Assembly (NCBI GenBank): GCA_964629875.1
Contig: CAZVRK010000007.1
Coordinates: forward strand, 28,615-92,614
Reading direction: 5' to 3'
Length of the DNA: 64,000 nucleotides
Origin: UBA3495 sp964629875
GTDB taxonomy: Bacteria; Chloroflexota; Dehalococcoidia; Lucifugimonadales; UBA3495
Shown one piece after another: positions 10,001 through 18,254 of the stretch. Both the position numbers and the translations under genes were made by a program. How positions within the stretch are numbered: the stretch's first letter is position 1; the number at the start of each line of letters is the position of its first letter. The notes under the pieces are model-generated. The model was given only the letters and a program-made list of their open reading frames with translations, searched no databases and was not told the DNA's origin.

Positions 10001-10580
10001 CAGGTAGTGCTGTTTTTAGTTCTAGGAAGGCCTGGTCAATTCCTTCGAGTCCTGCCTTCACGTTTATAGTGTCTTGGCTGGTCTCTAGGAGCAGTAGATC
10101 TACTCCTCCTTCTATAAGCCCGACCGCCTGCTCTTTGTAGGCATGTGCAAGTTCGTCAAAAGTTATTCCGCCTGTTACCGAAATTGTCTTTGTTGTTGGA
10201 CCCATTGCCCCGGCGACGAACCGAGGTTTATCCGTTGTGGTAAATTCTTGAGCTGCCTCGACCGCGAGCTGAGCAGCCTCTCGATTTAATTCTCTAGCCA
10301 AGTGACTCAAATCGTACTCAGACAATACTACGGATGTTGATCCGAAAGTGTTTGTCTCGATTATGTCTGATCCAGCGCCTAGGTAGGCTTTATGTATTTC
10401 CGAGATGATATGCGGGCGTGTCAGGCACAGGTGTTCGTTACAGCCCTCGTATTCGACACCACCAAAGTCATCTGGTCCCAAATCATATGCTTGGATAGCG
10501 GTCCCCATAGCGCCGTCTATTACCAAGACTCGCTGTTTAAGAAGTTCTTTTAATAAAGCTGTGCGTTCAGAAGTTACCAT
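7068..10580 (-). CDS. metH: Cobalamin-dependent methionine synthase
   Basis: The 1170-residue protein carries all MetH modules in order. The homocysteine domain (about 1-320) has zinc ligands in GFNCATG (Cys about 231) and GGCCGT (Cys about 294-295). The pterin-binding domain (about 338-610) begins PTIVGERTNVLGS. A helical cap is followed by the B12 domain (about 700-840) with GDVHDIGKN, whose His (about 731) is the lower cobalt ligand. The carboxy-terminal AdoMet reactivation domain (about 900-1170) carries GYPACP and a closing HHPEAKYF. It methylates homocysteine from methyltetrahydrofolate in the cytoplasm. Slightly shorter than E. coli MetH (1227). Only 47 bases separate it from the upstream aminopeptidase gene, leaving no room for a cobalamin or SAM riboswitch; co-transcription is likely. 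Confidence 0.97.
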   Translation of the reverse strand: MVTSERTALLKELLKQRVLVIDGAMGTAIQAYDLGPDDFGGVEYEGCNEHLCLTRPHIISEIHKAYLGAGSDIIETNTFGSTSVVLSEYDLSHLARELNREAAQLAVEAAQEFTTTDKPRFVAGAMGPTTKTISVTGGITFDELAHAYKEQAVGLIEGGVDLLLLETSQDTINVKAGLEGIDQAFLELKTALPVSVQGTVEPMGTLLAGQDAEAFYTSLSHRDLLWVGFNCATGAEFMTDHVRTLAGISKFPVACLPNAGLPDEDGNYNETPEMMVSTISRFLESGWINVVGGCCGTVPEHIKKLSEHVSQLSDTRTPVTNYESRVSGIEALIIDDESRPTIVGERTNVLGSRRFRRLISEGSYEEGAEVGRRQVRNGAHILDVCLQDPDRDELSDVTKFLDELTKKVKAPIMIDSTDAKVLEEALKKLQGKSIINSINLEDGEERFQAVVPLAQRYGAALVVGCIDDDPNQAQAITKERKLEVALRSHKLLTEKYGVPEQDIIFDPLVFPAGTGDQNYVGSAAETIEGVRLIKEALPNTKTILGISNVSFGLPAAGREVFNSVFLYHCVQAGLDTAIVNSELMQRYASIPEEERNLAEDLIWNRVEDPITPFVDHFRDKAPKSTVEERRNLPLDERLAQAIIEGTKEGLSDDLNEALEDRAPLEIINGPLMAGMDEVGRQFNANQLIVAEVLQSAESMKFAVSHLEPHMDRADTATKGKVVLATVKGDVHDIGKNLVEIILSNNGYEVINLGIKVPPQDLIEACREHNPDMIGLSGLLVKSAQMMVETVKDFRQSGVDSPILVGGAALSNRFTRLRISPEYDGLVLYAQDAMTGLSLANSVQDSDERQKLVITAEAETEAMLSEQSTASAAQPKNEAPAVAPAQISHNIDIPNPPDLVSHVLTNHDMEKIFPYINPQMLYVRHLGFKGRFAEALESGDSSAVELRNSVRAVEDIVLSQADITANAVFKFFPCVSSEQELLILQPDRETVAERFYFGRQSQHDGLCLADYVNPASMNQIDYIAMFTTTIGPGVRDLSERWMQEGNYLNSHILQALAIESAEAFAELLHQQIRQMWGLRDTEGTSYQDLFRTQYQGRRYSFGYPACPRLEDQSKLFTLLDVNSNIGVELTEGFMMDPEASVSAIVFHHPEAKYFNLSESDIEQLEKDVLAK

Positions 10581-10627
10581 TTGATGTTTATTCCAATTAT
10601 ATTTATTGTAGATTTTGGTTCTAAAGT

Positions 10628-13219
10628 TTAGTTAAACCATTTTGATAGTTCGTCTTTATTTTTCCCTAGCCACGCTGTGTTAATACGAATCCGTTCTAGT
10701 GATTGGCGAATTGTCCGTTCTGCAGCCGGAGTTGGATGTTCTTTGAAGAAGTCTTCTATTTCGGTAGCTTTTTCCTCGGATGTGAATGATCCGGTAATAG
10801 CTACCAATCGCATTAATCCAAACCCACCTCCACCGTATCGTTTGTCAAATTCGGTCCAATTATCCTTCACGAATTCCCAGGCTATATTCCTACCTCTTAT
10901 GTTCGCGGCTACAGCGGATACTAACGTTATAGTATCTTGTGACCGGACATCGTCACTTAACGATCTGGCTAGAAGGTCCTTAAGTAGATCTACGTCGCTA
11001 AATCTTGCCAAACTGATGAGCAACCGTATTTTTTCCTCTTGTAGTTCTGAGTTGCGTTCCAATGTCCAGAGGGCGTCGTACGTAGTCTTGTCCCCAGATT
11101 GTGCGACTAAGCTATATACGAGCCCCCGCAAATCTGGATGTACTGATGACGTGTCTTGTAGATATTTAGCGAATAGGGATTGAGCCTCTTCTAGGACTTC
11201 GGTATCACCGTAGTTTCCAGCTTGGCTCAATACTGTGCTTCTCAGAAGTGCGTCCAGATGGCCTTCTCCAGTCTTGGGAGTCCATCCTATATCTTGGGCA
11301 GCACCCTTAAATAAATCTTTGGCGAAGTCTCTATACGCATTGTAAAAACTCTCATCAGAGATCAAGGTTTCAATTTCCTTTAGATTGCTGGCTAGATCAC
11401 TCCAGACTGAAGCGTCGGATTCGGATTTATAAGCATTGGCCAATGACAAAAATTGTGTGACTGATAGTAAACCTGCTTTTGATAATGCGTAAGCGTCGTT
11501 CTGTATGCCAAGCCTGTCCGTAGCACTCAATATCTGGGATTCTATCCCTGGGATAAGATTCTGCCAGTCTTTTGACGTGTAGTTGACTCTGAAAAATCCC
11601 GTCTGATCAGGATTTAATTTGAACCACTTGGGATCATCTGATATCCCGGATATTGTGACTGATGATTTGGAGTCAGAGATTATAGAGGTACCTGATGCTC
11701 GGTTATCTTGTGGAACCAGGACTCTGACAGGAACTTGCCATTGCATTTGTGGGGATGGTTGATCGTTCAGTATGTTGTCGTATACAAATCGTTCTTGTGA
11801 TAGGTTGATTGTTAAGCCGTTATTGACTCTCTCAGATGTAACGGAGACAACGGGATAGCCCATTTGGCTAGTCCACGTATTCATGATTTCTGTGACAGGT
11901 TGTTTAGAGACTTCTTCAAGGGCGTTCCACAAATCGATAGTCTGTGCATTTTGGTATTGGTTTGCAGTTAAATATTTGTGGAGACCTTGGCGGAAAATCT
12001 CGGGGCTCAAGAATTGTTCCAGCATGCGTATGACCGAGGCACCTTTGCTGTAGCTAATGGCATCAAATAATTGGCTAACCTCTGCAGGATTTTTAACTTC
12101 CTGCTCTATAGGATGAGAATTCTTGAGTCCGTCAAGGCTTAGGGCCCTGTTAGTGTCCATGTTTACGAATTGAGTCCACATTGCCCATTCGGGAAACAGC
12201 CAATCTACGGCTTTCGTTCCCATCCAGGAAGCAAAACTCTCGTTAAGCCATAGGTCGTCCCACCATTTCATAGTCACCAGGTCCCCGAACCACATATGGG
12301 CCATCTCGTGGGCTACTACTTCCGCAACTCTTTGCCTCGTCCCAGCTGACGAATTTAACTGATCTACTAACAGGGCTGTTTCTCGGTAGGTAACGGCCCC
12401 CCAATTTTCCATAGCTCCGGCTGCAAAATCTGGTATGGCGATATGGTCCAACTTCGCAAGAGGATAGGGAATTCCAAAATAGTCGTTGAAGAATGATAGT
12501 AGCTTGACTGAAGTATCTAGAGCGAAGCGGCCTTGTTCCTCTTTGCCTCTAGTTGTCCACACTCCTACTATCGTTCCACTAGCAGCTTCTTTCTCTATGT
12601 GAGTGAGATCCCCTACTACGAATGCTAATAGATAGGTTGACATTATAGGTGTATCAGCGAATTTTACTGATTTCATGCCACTGCTAAGTGTCGTATTTTC
12701 AATTTCTGGTGTATTGGCTAGAGCAACTAGGTCACTGGGTACAATTAGAGTTACAGAAAAAGTTGCTTTGCATTCTGGCTCGTCCCAACAGGGAAAGGCC
12801 TGACGAGCATCTGTAGCTTCAAATTGCGTAGTAGCTAAATACTGGGTATTTCCTTCAGGATCTACGTATTGGCTTCGATAGAATCCTCTAAGTTTGTCGT
12901 TCAATATGCCTGTAAAAGCTATGTGGATCTTTCCATTACCTATTGGGATTTCTTGTGGGAAAGTCATCGTACAGGTTTCTGCTTCTTTGTTATATGTGAT
13001 GTTTTCAGTTTTTAGTACAGTTCCATTGATTTCTATGGAAGCTGATCCTATATCGATATCCAGAGCATTCAGTACGATATTTGACGATGATTCCGCGATG
13101 TTGACGTCTATCGTTTCATTTCCGGAGAAGGTGAAATTCTGTATATCAGGCTTTAATTCAAGTTGGTAGTGAAGGGGTTTTATGTTCTTGGGCAATACCG
13201 CCGCTTCAGTTCCAGGCAT
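10628..13219 (-). CDS. M1 family zinc aminopeptidase
   Basis: The 863-residue protein has the full M1 architecture: an amino-terminal beta-saddle (YQLELKPDIQNFTFSGNETI), the catalytic thermolysin-like domain with GAMENWGAVTYRE (about 268) and the zinc motif HEMAHMWFGD (about 303) followed by the third ligand in LWLNESFASW, then a beta domain and an ERAP1-like helical carboxy terminus. It removes amino-terminal residues from peptides. There is no signal peptide, so it is cytoplasmic. It starts at ATG behind AGGAG. It resembles eukaryotic/actinobacterial ERAP1-type M1 enzymes more than the shorter leukotriene-A4-hydrolase type. It is divergent from leuC and followed on the same strand by metH. 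Confidence 0.95.
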   Translation of the reverse strand: MPGTEAAVLPKNIKPLHYQLELKPDIQNFTFSGNETIDVNIAESSSNIVLNALDIDIGSASIEINGTVLKTENITYNKEAETCTMTFPQEIPIGNGKIHIAFTGILNDKLRGFYRSQYVDPEGNTQYLATTQFEATDARQAFPCWDEPECKATFSVTLIVPSDLVALANTPEIENTTLSSGMKSVKFADTPIMSTYLLAFVVGDLTHIEKEAASGTIVGVWTTRGKEEQGRFALDTSVKLLSFFNDYFGIPYPLAKLDHIAIPDFAAGAMENWGAVTYRETALLVDQLNSSAGTRQRVAEVVAHEMAHMWFGDLVTMKWWDDLWLNESFASWMGTKAVDWLFPEWAMWTQFVNMDTNRALSLDGLKNSHPIEQEVKNPAEVSQLFDAISYSKGASVIRMLEQFLSPEIFRQGLHKYLTANQYQNAQTIDLWNALEEVSKQPVTEIMNTWTSQMGYPVVSVTSERVNNGLTINLSQERFVYDNILNDQPSPQMQWQVPVRVLVPQDNRASGTSIISDSKSSVTISGISDDPKWFKLNPDQTGFFRVNYTSKDWQNLIPGIESQILSATDRLGIQNDAYALSKAGLLSVTQFLSLANAYKSESDASVWSDLASNLKEIETLISDESFYNAYRDFAKDLFKGAAQDIGWTPKTGEGHLDALLRSTVLSQAGNYGDTEVLEEAQSLFAKYLQDTSSVHPDLRGLVYSLVAQSGDKTTYDALWTLERNSELQEEKIRLLISLARFSDVDLLKDLLARSLSDDVRSQDTITLVSAVAANIRGRNIAWEFVKDNWTEFDKRYGGGGFGLMRLVAITGSFTSEEKATEIEDFFKEHPTPAAERTIRQSLERIRINTAWLGKNKDELSKWFN

Positions 13220-13345
13220 CGATTAACTCCTATTTGTGCGCGACATTAATTATTAGGAATTATCCCTATCCGCGCATTGTGTACTTGGAAGTACCCGTAA
13301 GTTTAACATTAAACACAAACCTAGTCTGCTTGAGAAGGGTTTAGG

Positions 13346-13376
13346 TAGACCGTTAGCAGTAATCCAGTGGTATAAT
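13346..13376 (+). promoter_or_regulatory. Probable leuCD promoter
   Basis: A perfect -10 hexamer TATAAT at 13371-13376 is preceded by TAGACC at 13346-13351 (four of six matches to TTGACA, 19-base spacer). It would give a 5' leader of about 130 bases before leuC. It lies in the 291-base divergent gap with the aminopeptidase gene. Confidence 0.5.
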
Positions 13377-13401
13377 AGCCGGCGGTTTCATTGGTAAAAG
13401 A

Positions 13402-13466
13402 AGCATGCACATTCACCGATAGTCCATGCTGACCACGAGATTTATCGTGCGTGGCGATTTGGTCAG
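13402..13466 (+). promoter_or_regulatory. Structured 5' leader of leuCD (tandem hairpins)
   Basis: Two abutting stem-loops follow the promoter. AGCATG (13402-13407) pairs with CATGCT (13425-13430). CTGACCA (13429-13435) pairs with TGGTCAG (13460-13466), with an overlapping inner option CACGA/TCGTG. No T-run follows, so this is not a plain terminator. No T-box consensus and no leucine-rich leader peptide were found. Role is inferred only from position. Confidence 0.35.
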
Positions 13467-13510
13467 AATGAAATTCAAAACCAATTAAGAGTAACTATAG
13501 GAGGCGGCAC

Positions 13511-14911
13511 ATGGCGGCTCAGACTATGTTTGAGAAAATCTGGGATTCCCACGTTGTTCATGAGGAGTCCGGACAACCTTCGATCATCTATATAGATCTT
13601 CATTTGATACATGAGGTTACTACTCCTCAGGCGTTTGATGGCCTTAGACTCAACGGGAGAGGAGTTCGTAGGCCTGATTTAACTATTGCTACTGTTGACC
13701 ACAATACCCCGACTTGGGAATTGGACAAACCAGTTACGGACGAGATATCTAAGAAGCAGTTGGATGCGTTAGCTGATAATGTGAAGGACACTGGAATAAC
13801 TTTTTACGACAGATTCAGCGAAAATCAGGGAATAGTACATGTTATTGGACCAGACTTAGGGTATACGCTCCCTGGGAAGACTGTAGTATGTGGGGATAGT
13901 CATACGTCTACTCATGGAGCCTTAGGTTGCTTAGCAATGGGTATCGGCACTTCTGAGGTTGAGCATGTGCTGGCTACACAGACTCTGCGGCAGTTTAAAC
14001 CTAAGACAATGGAGGTAAGGATAAACGGGTCCTTGCCGGTGGGAGTATCTGCCAAGGACATTATCCTAGGGATTATCGGTAAGATAGGAATAAACGGCGG
14101 GATAGGTCACGCGATAGAATATACGGGTGAAGCTATCAAGTCTTTGTCTATGGATGGCCGTATGACCGTTTGCAATATGAGTATTGAAGGTGGTGCCAGA
14201 GCCGGTATGATTGCTCCGGACGAAACCACTTTTGAATACATAAAGGAGCGACCGTATGCTCCAAAAGGCGAGGAATTAGAAGCTGCGATTGAAGAGTGGA
14301 AGAAATTACCTACTGACAGTGGAGCTAAGTTTGACAAGCTCGTAGAGATTGATGCTGCCGATTTAGCACCATTTGTAACTTGGGGTACCAATCCTGGAAT
14401 GGTAGCCAAGATAACCGATCGAGTTCCGGATCCAGCATCATTTGACAGTCCTGCCGAGCGCGAATCCGCTGAACGAGCTCTTACGTATATGGGTCTTGAA
14501 CCGAACACTCCAATTGAGGAGATTAAAATAGATCGGATATTCCTTGGTGCCTGCACTAATTCGCGTCTTGATGATCTGAGAGCTGCGGCAAACGTTATAA
14601 AGGGTAAGACTGTTAATCCAAATGTTTATGCAATGGTTGTTCCAGGTTCTGCAAGGGTTAAATTACAGGCAGAACAGGAAGGGTTAGATAAAATTTTTAA
14701 GGACGCTGGATTTGATTGGCGAGTCGCCGGGTGTTCCATGTGTCTGGGGATGAATCCAGATATTCTTCAACCCGGAGAGCGATGTGCGTCCACATCTAAT
14801 CGCAATTTTGAGGGTCGTCAAGGGAAAGGCGGTCGTACTCATTTGGTTAGTCCAGAAATGGCTGCTGCAGCTGCCATAGCCGGGCATTTTGTAGACATTC
14901 GAAATTGGTAA
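13511..14911 (+). CDS. leuC: 3-isopropylmalate dehydratase large subunit
   Basis: The 466-residue protein has standard bacterial LeuC length. It carries the aconitase-family motifs VDHNTPT, CGDSHTSTHGALG, and the three cysteines that hold the 4Fe-4S cluster: one in GACTNSR and two in GCSMCLGMNPD. With LeuD it isomerises 2-isopropylmalate to 3-isopropylmalate in leucine biosynthesis. The ATG follows a strong AGGAGG at 13499-13504. leuD begins 10 bases after its stop. leuA and leuB are not in this window. Confidence 0.97.
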   Translation: MAAQTMFEKIWDSHVVHEESGQPSIIYIDLHLIHEVTTPQAFDGLRLNGRGVRRPDLTIATVDHNTPTWELDKPVTDEISKKQLDALADNVKDTGITFYDRFSENQGIVHVIGPDLGYTLPGKTVVCGDSHTSTHGALGCLAMGIGTSEVEHVLATQTLRQFKPKTMEVRINGSLPVGVSAKDIILGIIGKIGINGGIGHAIEYTGEAIKSLSMDGRMTVCNMSIEGGARAGMIAPDETTFEYIKERPYAPKGEELEAAIEEWKKLPTDSGAKFDKLVEIDAADLAPFVTWGTNPGMVAKITDRVPDPASFDSPAERESAERALTYMGLEPNTPIEEIKIDRIFLGACTNSRLDDLRAAANVIKGKTVNPNVYAMVVPGSARVKLQAEQEGLDKIFKDAGFDWRVAGCSMCLGMNPDILQPGERCASTSNRNFEGRQGKGGRTHLVSPEMAAAAAIAGHFVDIRNW

Positions 14912-14921
14912 AGGAGACGAT

Positions 14922-15509
14922 ATGGAACCTTTTATAAAAGTGAGTGGAGTAGCGGCTCCGATCGATAGGGTGAATATTGACACGGATCAGGTAATCCCTG
15001 CCATACACTTGAAAAGTATTGAGAGAACGGGTTATGGCAAATTCCTATTCTCCAGCTGGAGATTCAACGCGGACGGCACACCTAACCCTGATTTCGTTTT
15101 AAATAAACCGGAATATCAAAATGCTAGCATAATAGTGGCAGGTCGGAATTTTGGGTGTGGATCTTCACGAGAGCACGCTCCCTGGGCTCTTCAAGATTAT
15201 GGTATCAGGTGCGTTATAGCCCCAAGTTTTGCGGATATTTTCCATAACAATTGCTATCAAAATGGTTTGCTCCCAATAGTTTTACCTGAGGAAGATGTAC
15301 GTCGACTTATTGATAAGCTTGAGAAAGATCCTGGTACAAAACTAAACATAGACCTAGAGGGATTAAGGGTGTGGGATGAAGATGAAGAAATTGTTCTAGA
15401 ATTCAATGTTGAGGAGTTTAGGCGGTATTGTCTTCTGAATGGCCTCGATGATATTGGATTGACGCTACAGAATGAGGATGCCATTAACCGGTTCGAAACC
15501 AAGTCTTAG
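14922..15509 (+). CDS. leuD: 3-isopropylmalate dehydratase small subunit
   Basis: The 195-residue protein has normal LeuD length and shows the swivel-domain signatures NIDTDQVIPAIHLKSI, the substrate-binding loop GRNFGCGSSREHAPWAL, and FADIFHNNCYQNGLLPI. It starts at ATG behind AAAGGAGACGAT, 10 bases after leuC, and its operon ends at a strong terminator. It partners LeuC in the isopropylmalate isomerase heterodimer. Confidence 0.97.
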   Translation: MEPFIKVSGVAAPIDRVNIDTDQVIPAIHLKSIERTGYGKFLFSSWRFNADGTPNPDFVLNKPEYQNASIIVAGRNFGCGSSREHAPWALQDYGIRCVIAPSFADIFHNNCYQNGLLPIVLPEEDVRRLIDKLEKDPGTKLNIDLEGLRVWDEDEEIVLEFNVEEFRRYCLLNGLDDIGLTLQNEDAINRFETKS

Positions 15510-15524
15510 TTCATATAAATATGT

Positions 15525-15559
15525 AAAAAAAGCCACCAACGACCGGTGGCTTTTTTTTT
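15525..15559 (+). terminator. Rho-independent terminator after leuD
   Basis: Stem AGCCACC (15531-15537) against GGTGGCT (15545-15551), extended by A and T runs on both sides and followed by nine Ts. It separates leuCD from the next plus-strand gene. Confidence 0.9.
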
Positions 15560-15641
15560 ACCATCTGTATTTTTGCCAATGGTATACTCTGGGCATTCTG
15601 TTATTGGATGTTGATAAAATAATTATAGTGTGAGGGTTTTC

Positions 15642-17288
15642 ATGCAGACTATTGATGTAATCGCAGAGATATTGAAGCGAGAGGGTATCGGGGTATTGAG
15701 TTGTTTCCCAACTACTCCTGTTATAGAAGCAGCAGCTGCTGCTGGTATACGGCCCATTATATGTAGGCAAGAACGTGTCGGAGTTGGAATAGCTGATGGA
15801 TATAGTCGCCTGACAAATGGGGATCCTGTCGGAGTGTTTGCAATGCAATATGGGCCTGGAGCGGAGAATGCTTACGCTGGTGTCGCAACAGCTTACTCTG
15901 ACTCGACACCTTTACTTCTATTGCCCCTGGGTCATCCTAGGGATAGGCAAGGAGTATTTCCTCTATTCTCGTCTATGTCTAATTATGCAGGGGTAACTAA
16001 ATATATAGAACAAATAAATGTTGCAGATCGTACTTCAGAGGTAATGCGTAGGGCTTTTGGTGCGATTCATCAGGGACGCACTGGTCCGGTTATGGTGGAA
16101 ATACCCGCTGACATAGCATTGGAGGAAGTCTCGGAAGAATCTTTTTTCTGGTCCCGTAATGTTAGAAAACTAGGATCACAAGGAGACCCGAGGGACATCG
16201 AATCAGCTGCAAAGGTATTATGCGCTGCAAAAAATCCCATAATACATGCTGGGCAAGGGGTGTTATTAGCGTCTGCAACCAACGAGTTAGTTGAATTAGC
16301 CGAGTTGTTAAATATCCCGGTAATGACCACATTGTTGGGTAAAAGTGCATTTCCAGAAGTCCATTCATTAGCTTTAGGTAGCGGTTCAGGTGTGACATCG
16401 GGGCCAGTACAGTATTTTATGAGCATATCTGATGTAGTTCTTGGCATCGGGTGCAGCTTTACCAAGCATGGTATGTCCATGAATATACCTTCGGGAAAGA
16501 CGATTATTCATGCAACTAATGATCCCAGAGATATAAATAAAGATTATGATGTTGAATATCCTATAGTGGGAGATGCGAAGCTCGTACTCAGACAACTTAT
16601 AGAGGCATGTAAAGAGATAATAGGATCGTCACAGATACAGAGAGAAGATATCAGTCGAGAGATAGACTCCCAACGAAGTCAGTGGTTGGCTGAGTGGGCC
16701 AGAAAGTTAGAGTCTTCTGAAAAGCCTATCAATCCTTATAGGGTTATATGGGACTTTATGCGGACTATACCACCTCAGGACGCTGTAGTTACTCATGATT
16801 CTGGTAGTCCTAGAGATCAGATAGTTCCTTTCTATAGATCAAATGGGCCGAGGACCTATTTAGGCTGGGGTAAGTCCCACGGATTGGGAACTGGCCTTGG
16901 CTTAGTGATAGGGGCTAAATTGGCAGATCCTAGTAAAATGTGTGTGAATTTTATGGGAGATGCAGCGTTCGGAATGACGGGACTTGATTTTGAAACGGCC
17001 GTTCGATCAGACATCCCTATTACCACTGTTGTGCTAAACAACTCAACTATGGCGGTAGAAACTCATGCTATGCAGACGTCACATGACTTGTATAGGTCTC
17101 GCGATTTAGGAGGCAATTACTCCGAATTGGGACTTGCAATGGGCGGGTATGCGGAGCGTATTGATAATCCAAACGAGATATGTGGAGCCTTTGAACGAGC
17201 CCGAAAAATGAATGATGAAGGAAAATCTGTGCTGCTAGAATTCATTACTAGTGCTGAAACAGCATTTTCCCACAAGAGGCCTTTCTAA
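15642..17288 (+). CDS. Thiamine-diphosphate-dependent enzyme (acetolactate synthase-like large subunit)
   Basis: About 548 residues in the three-domain ThDP layout: an amino-terminal PYR domain with the activating Glu in CRQERVGVGIADGYSR, a central domain (AKNPIIHAGQGVLLA), and a carboxy-terminal PP domain with the Mg/ThDP motif GDAAFGMTGLDFETAV through NNS. ATG 15642 is chosen because GAGGG lies 6-10 bases before it; a GTG at 15630 is an alternative. Family members decarboxylate 2-keto acids and transfer the active aldehyde (acetolactate synthase, glyoxylate carboligase, oxalyl-CoA or benzoylformate decarboxylase). A regulatory IlvN/H subunit is absent and the protein is divergent, so true acetolactate synthase is not assured. 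An EthD-like gene follows 29 bases later. Confidence 0.85.
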   Translation: MQTIDVIAEILKREGIGVLSCFPTTPVIEAAAAAGIRPIICRQERVGVGIADGYSRLTNGDPVGVFAMQYGPGAENAYAGVATAYSDSTPLLLLPLGHPRDRQGVFPLFSSMSNYAGVTKYIEQINVADRTSEVMRRAFGAIHQGRTGPVMVEIPADIALEEVSEESFFWSRNVRKLGSQGDPRDIESAAKVLCAAKNPIIHAGQGVLLASATNELVELAELLNIPVMTTLLGKSAFPEVHSLALGSGSGVTSGPVQYFMSISDVVLGIGCSFTKHGMSMNIPSGKTIIHATNDPRDINKDYDVEYPIVGDAKLVLRQLIEACKEIIGSSQIQREDISREIDSQRSQWLAEWARKLESSEKPINPYRVIWDFMRTIPPQDAVVTHDSGSPRDQIVPFYRSNGPRTYLGWGKSHGLGTGLGLVIGAKLADPSKMCVNFMGDAAFGMTGLDFETAVRSDIPITTVVLNNSTMAVETHAMQTSHDLYRSRDLGGNYSELGLAMGGYAERIDNPNEICGAFERARKMNDEGKSVLLEFITSAETAFSHKRPF

Positions 17289-17317
17289 TAAAGATATTAA
17301 AATATTAAGGAGCTAGT

Positions 17318-17677
17318 ATGACTCGCTCAAAGTACTTGTTTATAGCCTCAATGGATGTCCTAAAAGACAGAAAACAGTTGTTCGACGAAGTTTATAACGA
17401 GGAGCACTGCCCGTTGTTGCTGGAAGTTCCGGGAGTGCGCGCTGTAAGTAGGTTTGAAACACAAAGCTTTGCTATAGCACTTGGGGGAGAGATACGCCAA
17501 GTAACTAATGAACATGAACCTACTTATCACGCAGTTTACGAAATAGATAATCCAGGCGTTTTGGAGTCATCGGATTGGTCTAAGGCGGTCGATAGCGGCA
17601 GGTGGCCAGAAGAAGTGCGGCCTTATACAAGTAACCGTAGGCATTCGTTGTTGAAGTTGACGTATCCTATTACTTAA
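17318..17677 (+). CDS. EthD-like dimeric alpha-beta barrel protein
   Basis: A 119-residue protein with the ferredoxin-like half-barrel pattern of EthD-type proteins: an amino-terminal strand (KYLFIASMDV), FDEVYNEEHCPLLLEVPGVRAVSRFE, then YHAVYEIDNPGVLESSDW. The (Y/W)NxEH signature is typical of small dimeric barrels that bind or isomerise small organic molecules. It follows the ThDP enzyme by 29 bases behind TAAGGAG, so it probably belongs to the same transcript and pathway. Exact function unknown. Confidence 0.7.
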   Translation: MTRSKYLFIASMDVLKDRKQLFDEVYNEEHCPLLLEVPGVRAVSRFETQSFAIALGGEIRQVTNEHEPTYHAVYEIDNPGVLESSDWSKAVDSGRWPEEVRPYTSNRRHSLLKLTYPIT

Positions 17678-17710
17678 TGAGCCTTGCTATGGGTGAATAC
17701 TTAGGGGTAT

Positions 17711-18199
17711 TCAGATGTATTTAACATAATGTTCGACTGTTAATGGTCCGTATGCTTCTTTACGTGTTTTCTTGTATCCGTTGGTCTTATACATACGTAT
17801 CGCTGGGACTAAGTGACTCACGGTAGATAGAAAGATGTGCCCGTAGCCATGATCTCTGCAGAATTGATCTACGGTGTTTAGGAGTAATGTACCTATTCCT
17901 TTCCTACGAGAGTCTCGTGAAACACTCATGCGCCGTAACTCTGCTGACTCTCTACTGTGGTTCTGGATAGCTACTATCCCTTTGATTTCCCCCGATATCT
18001 CTGCAATCCAAAAATTACTGCTATCATGGGTCTTGTAGTGCGTGGTTATGTCCTTCAAGTCTAGACCTAGAGACCTTCTGATATATGATCTTACCTCCGG
18101 TTCAAATGGTTCGCCGATAGCGAAGTCCAGTTGTCCGTTAACAAATAGTTGTCTGACTGACAAATAATCAGTTGGTTGGTATTCGCGTATGTATACCAA
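17711..18199 (-). CDS. GNAT family N-acetyltransferase
   Basis: The 162-residue protein has a complete GNAT core: an amino-terminal REYQPTDYLSVRQLF, strands at IAEISGEIKGIVAI, motif A with the acetyl-CoA pyrophosphate loop RRKGIGTLLLNTV preceded by LRRMSVSRDSR, and the late HIFLSTVSHLVPAIRMYKTNGYKK. The start is a TTG (18197-18199) with AGGG five bases upstream; no better codon is available. Acceptor substrate unknown. Convergent with the EthD-like gene. Confidence 0.85.
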   Translation of the reverse strand: MVYIREYQPTDYLSVRQLFVNGQLDFAIGEPFEPEVRSYIRRSLGLDLKDITTHYKTHDSSNFWIAEISGEIKGIVAIQNHSRESAELRRMSVSRDSRRKGIGTLLLNTVDQFCRDHGYGHIFLSTVSHLVPAIRMYKTNGYKKTRKEAYGPLTVEHYVKYI

Positions 18200-18254
18200 T
18201 GTTACCCTGTCATTAATAGATAAGTTTCTGGGTCAGTTTAATGCCTTTGCTACG

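Noticed and set aside
10581..10627. Cobalamin or SAM riboswitch upstream of metH
   Set aside because: Only 47 bases separate metH from the upstream gene on the same strand; a riboswitch does not fit.
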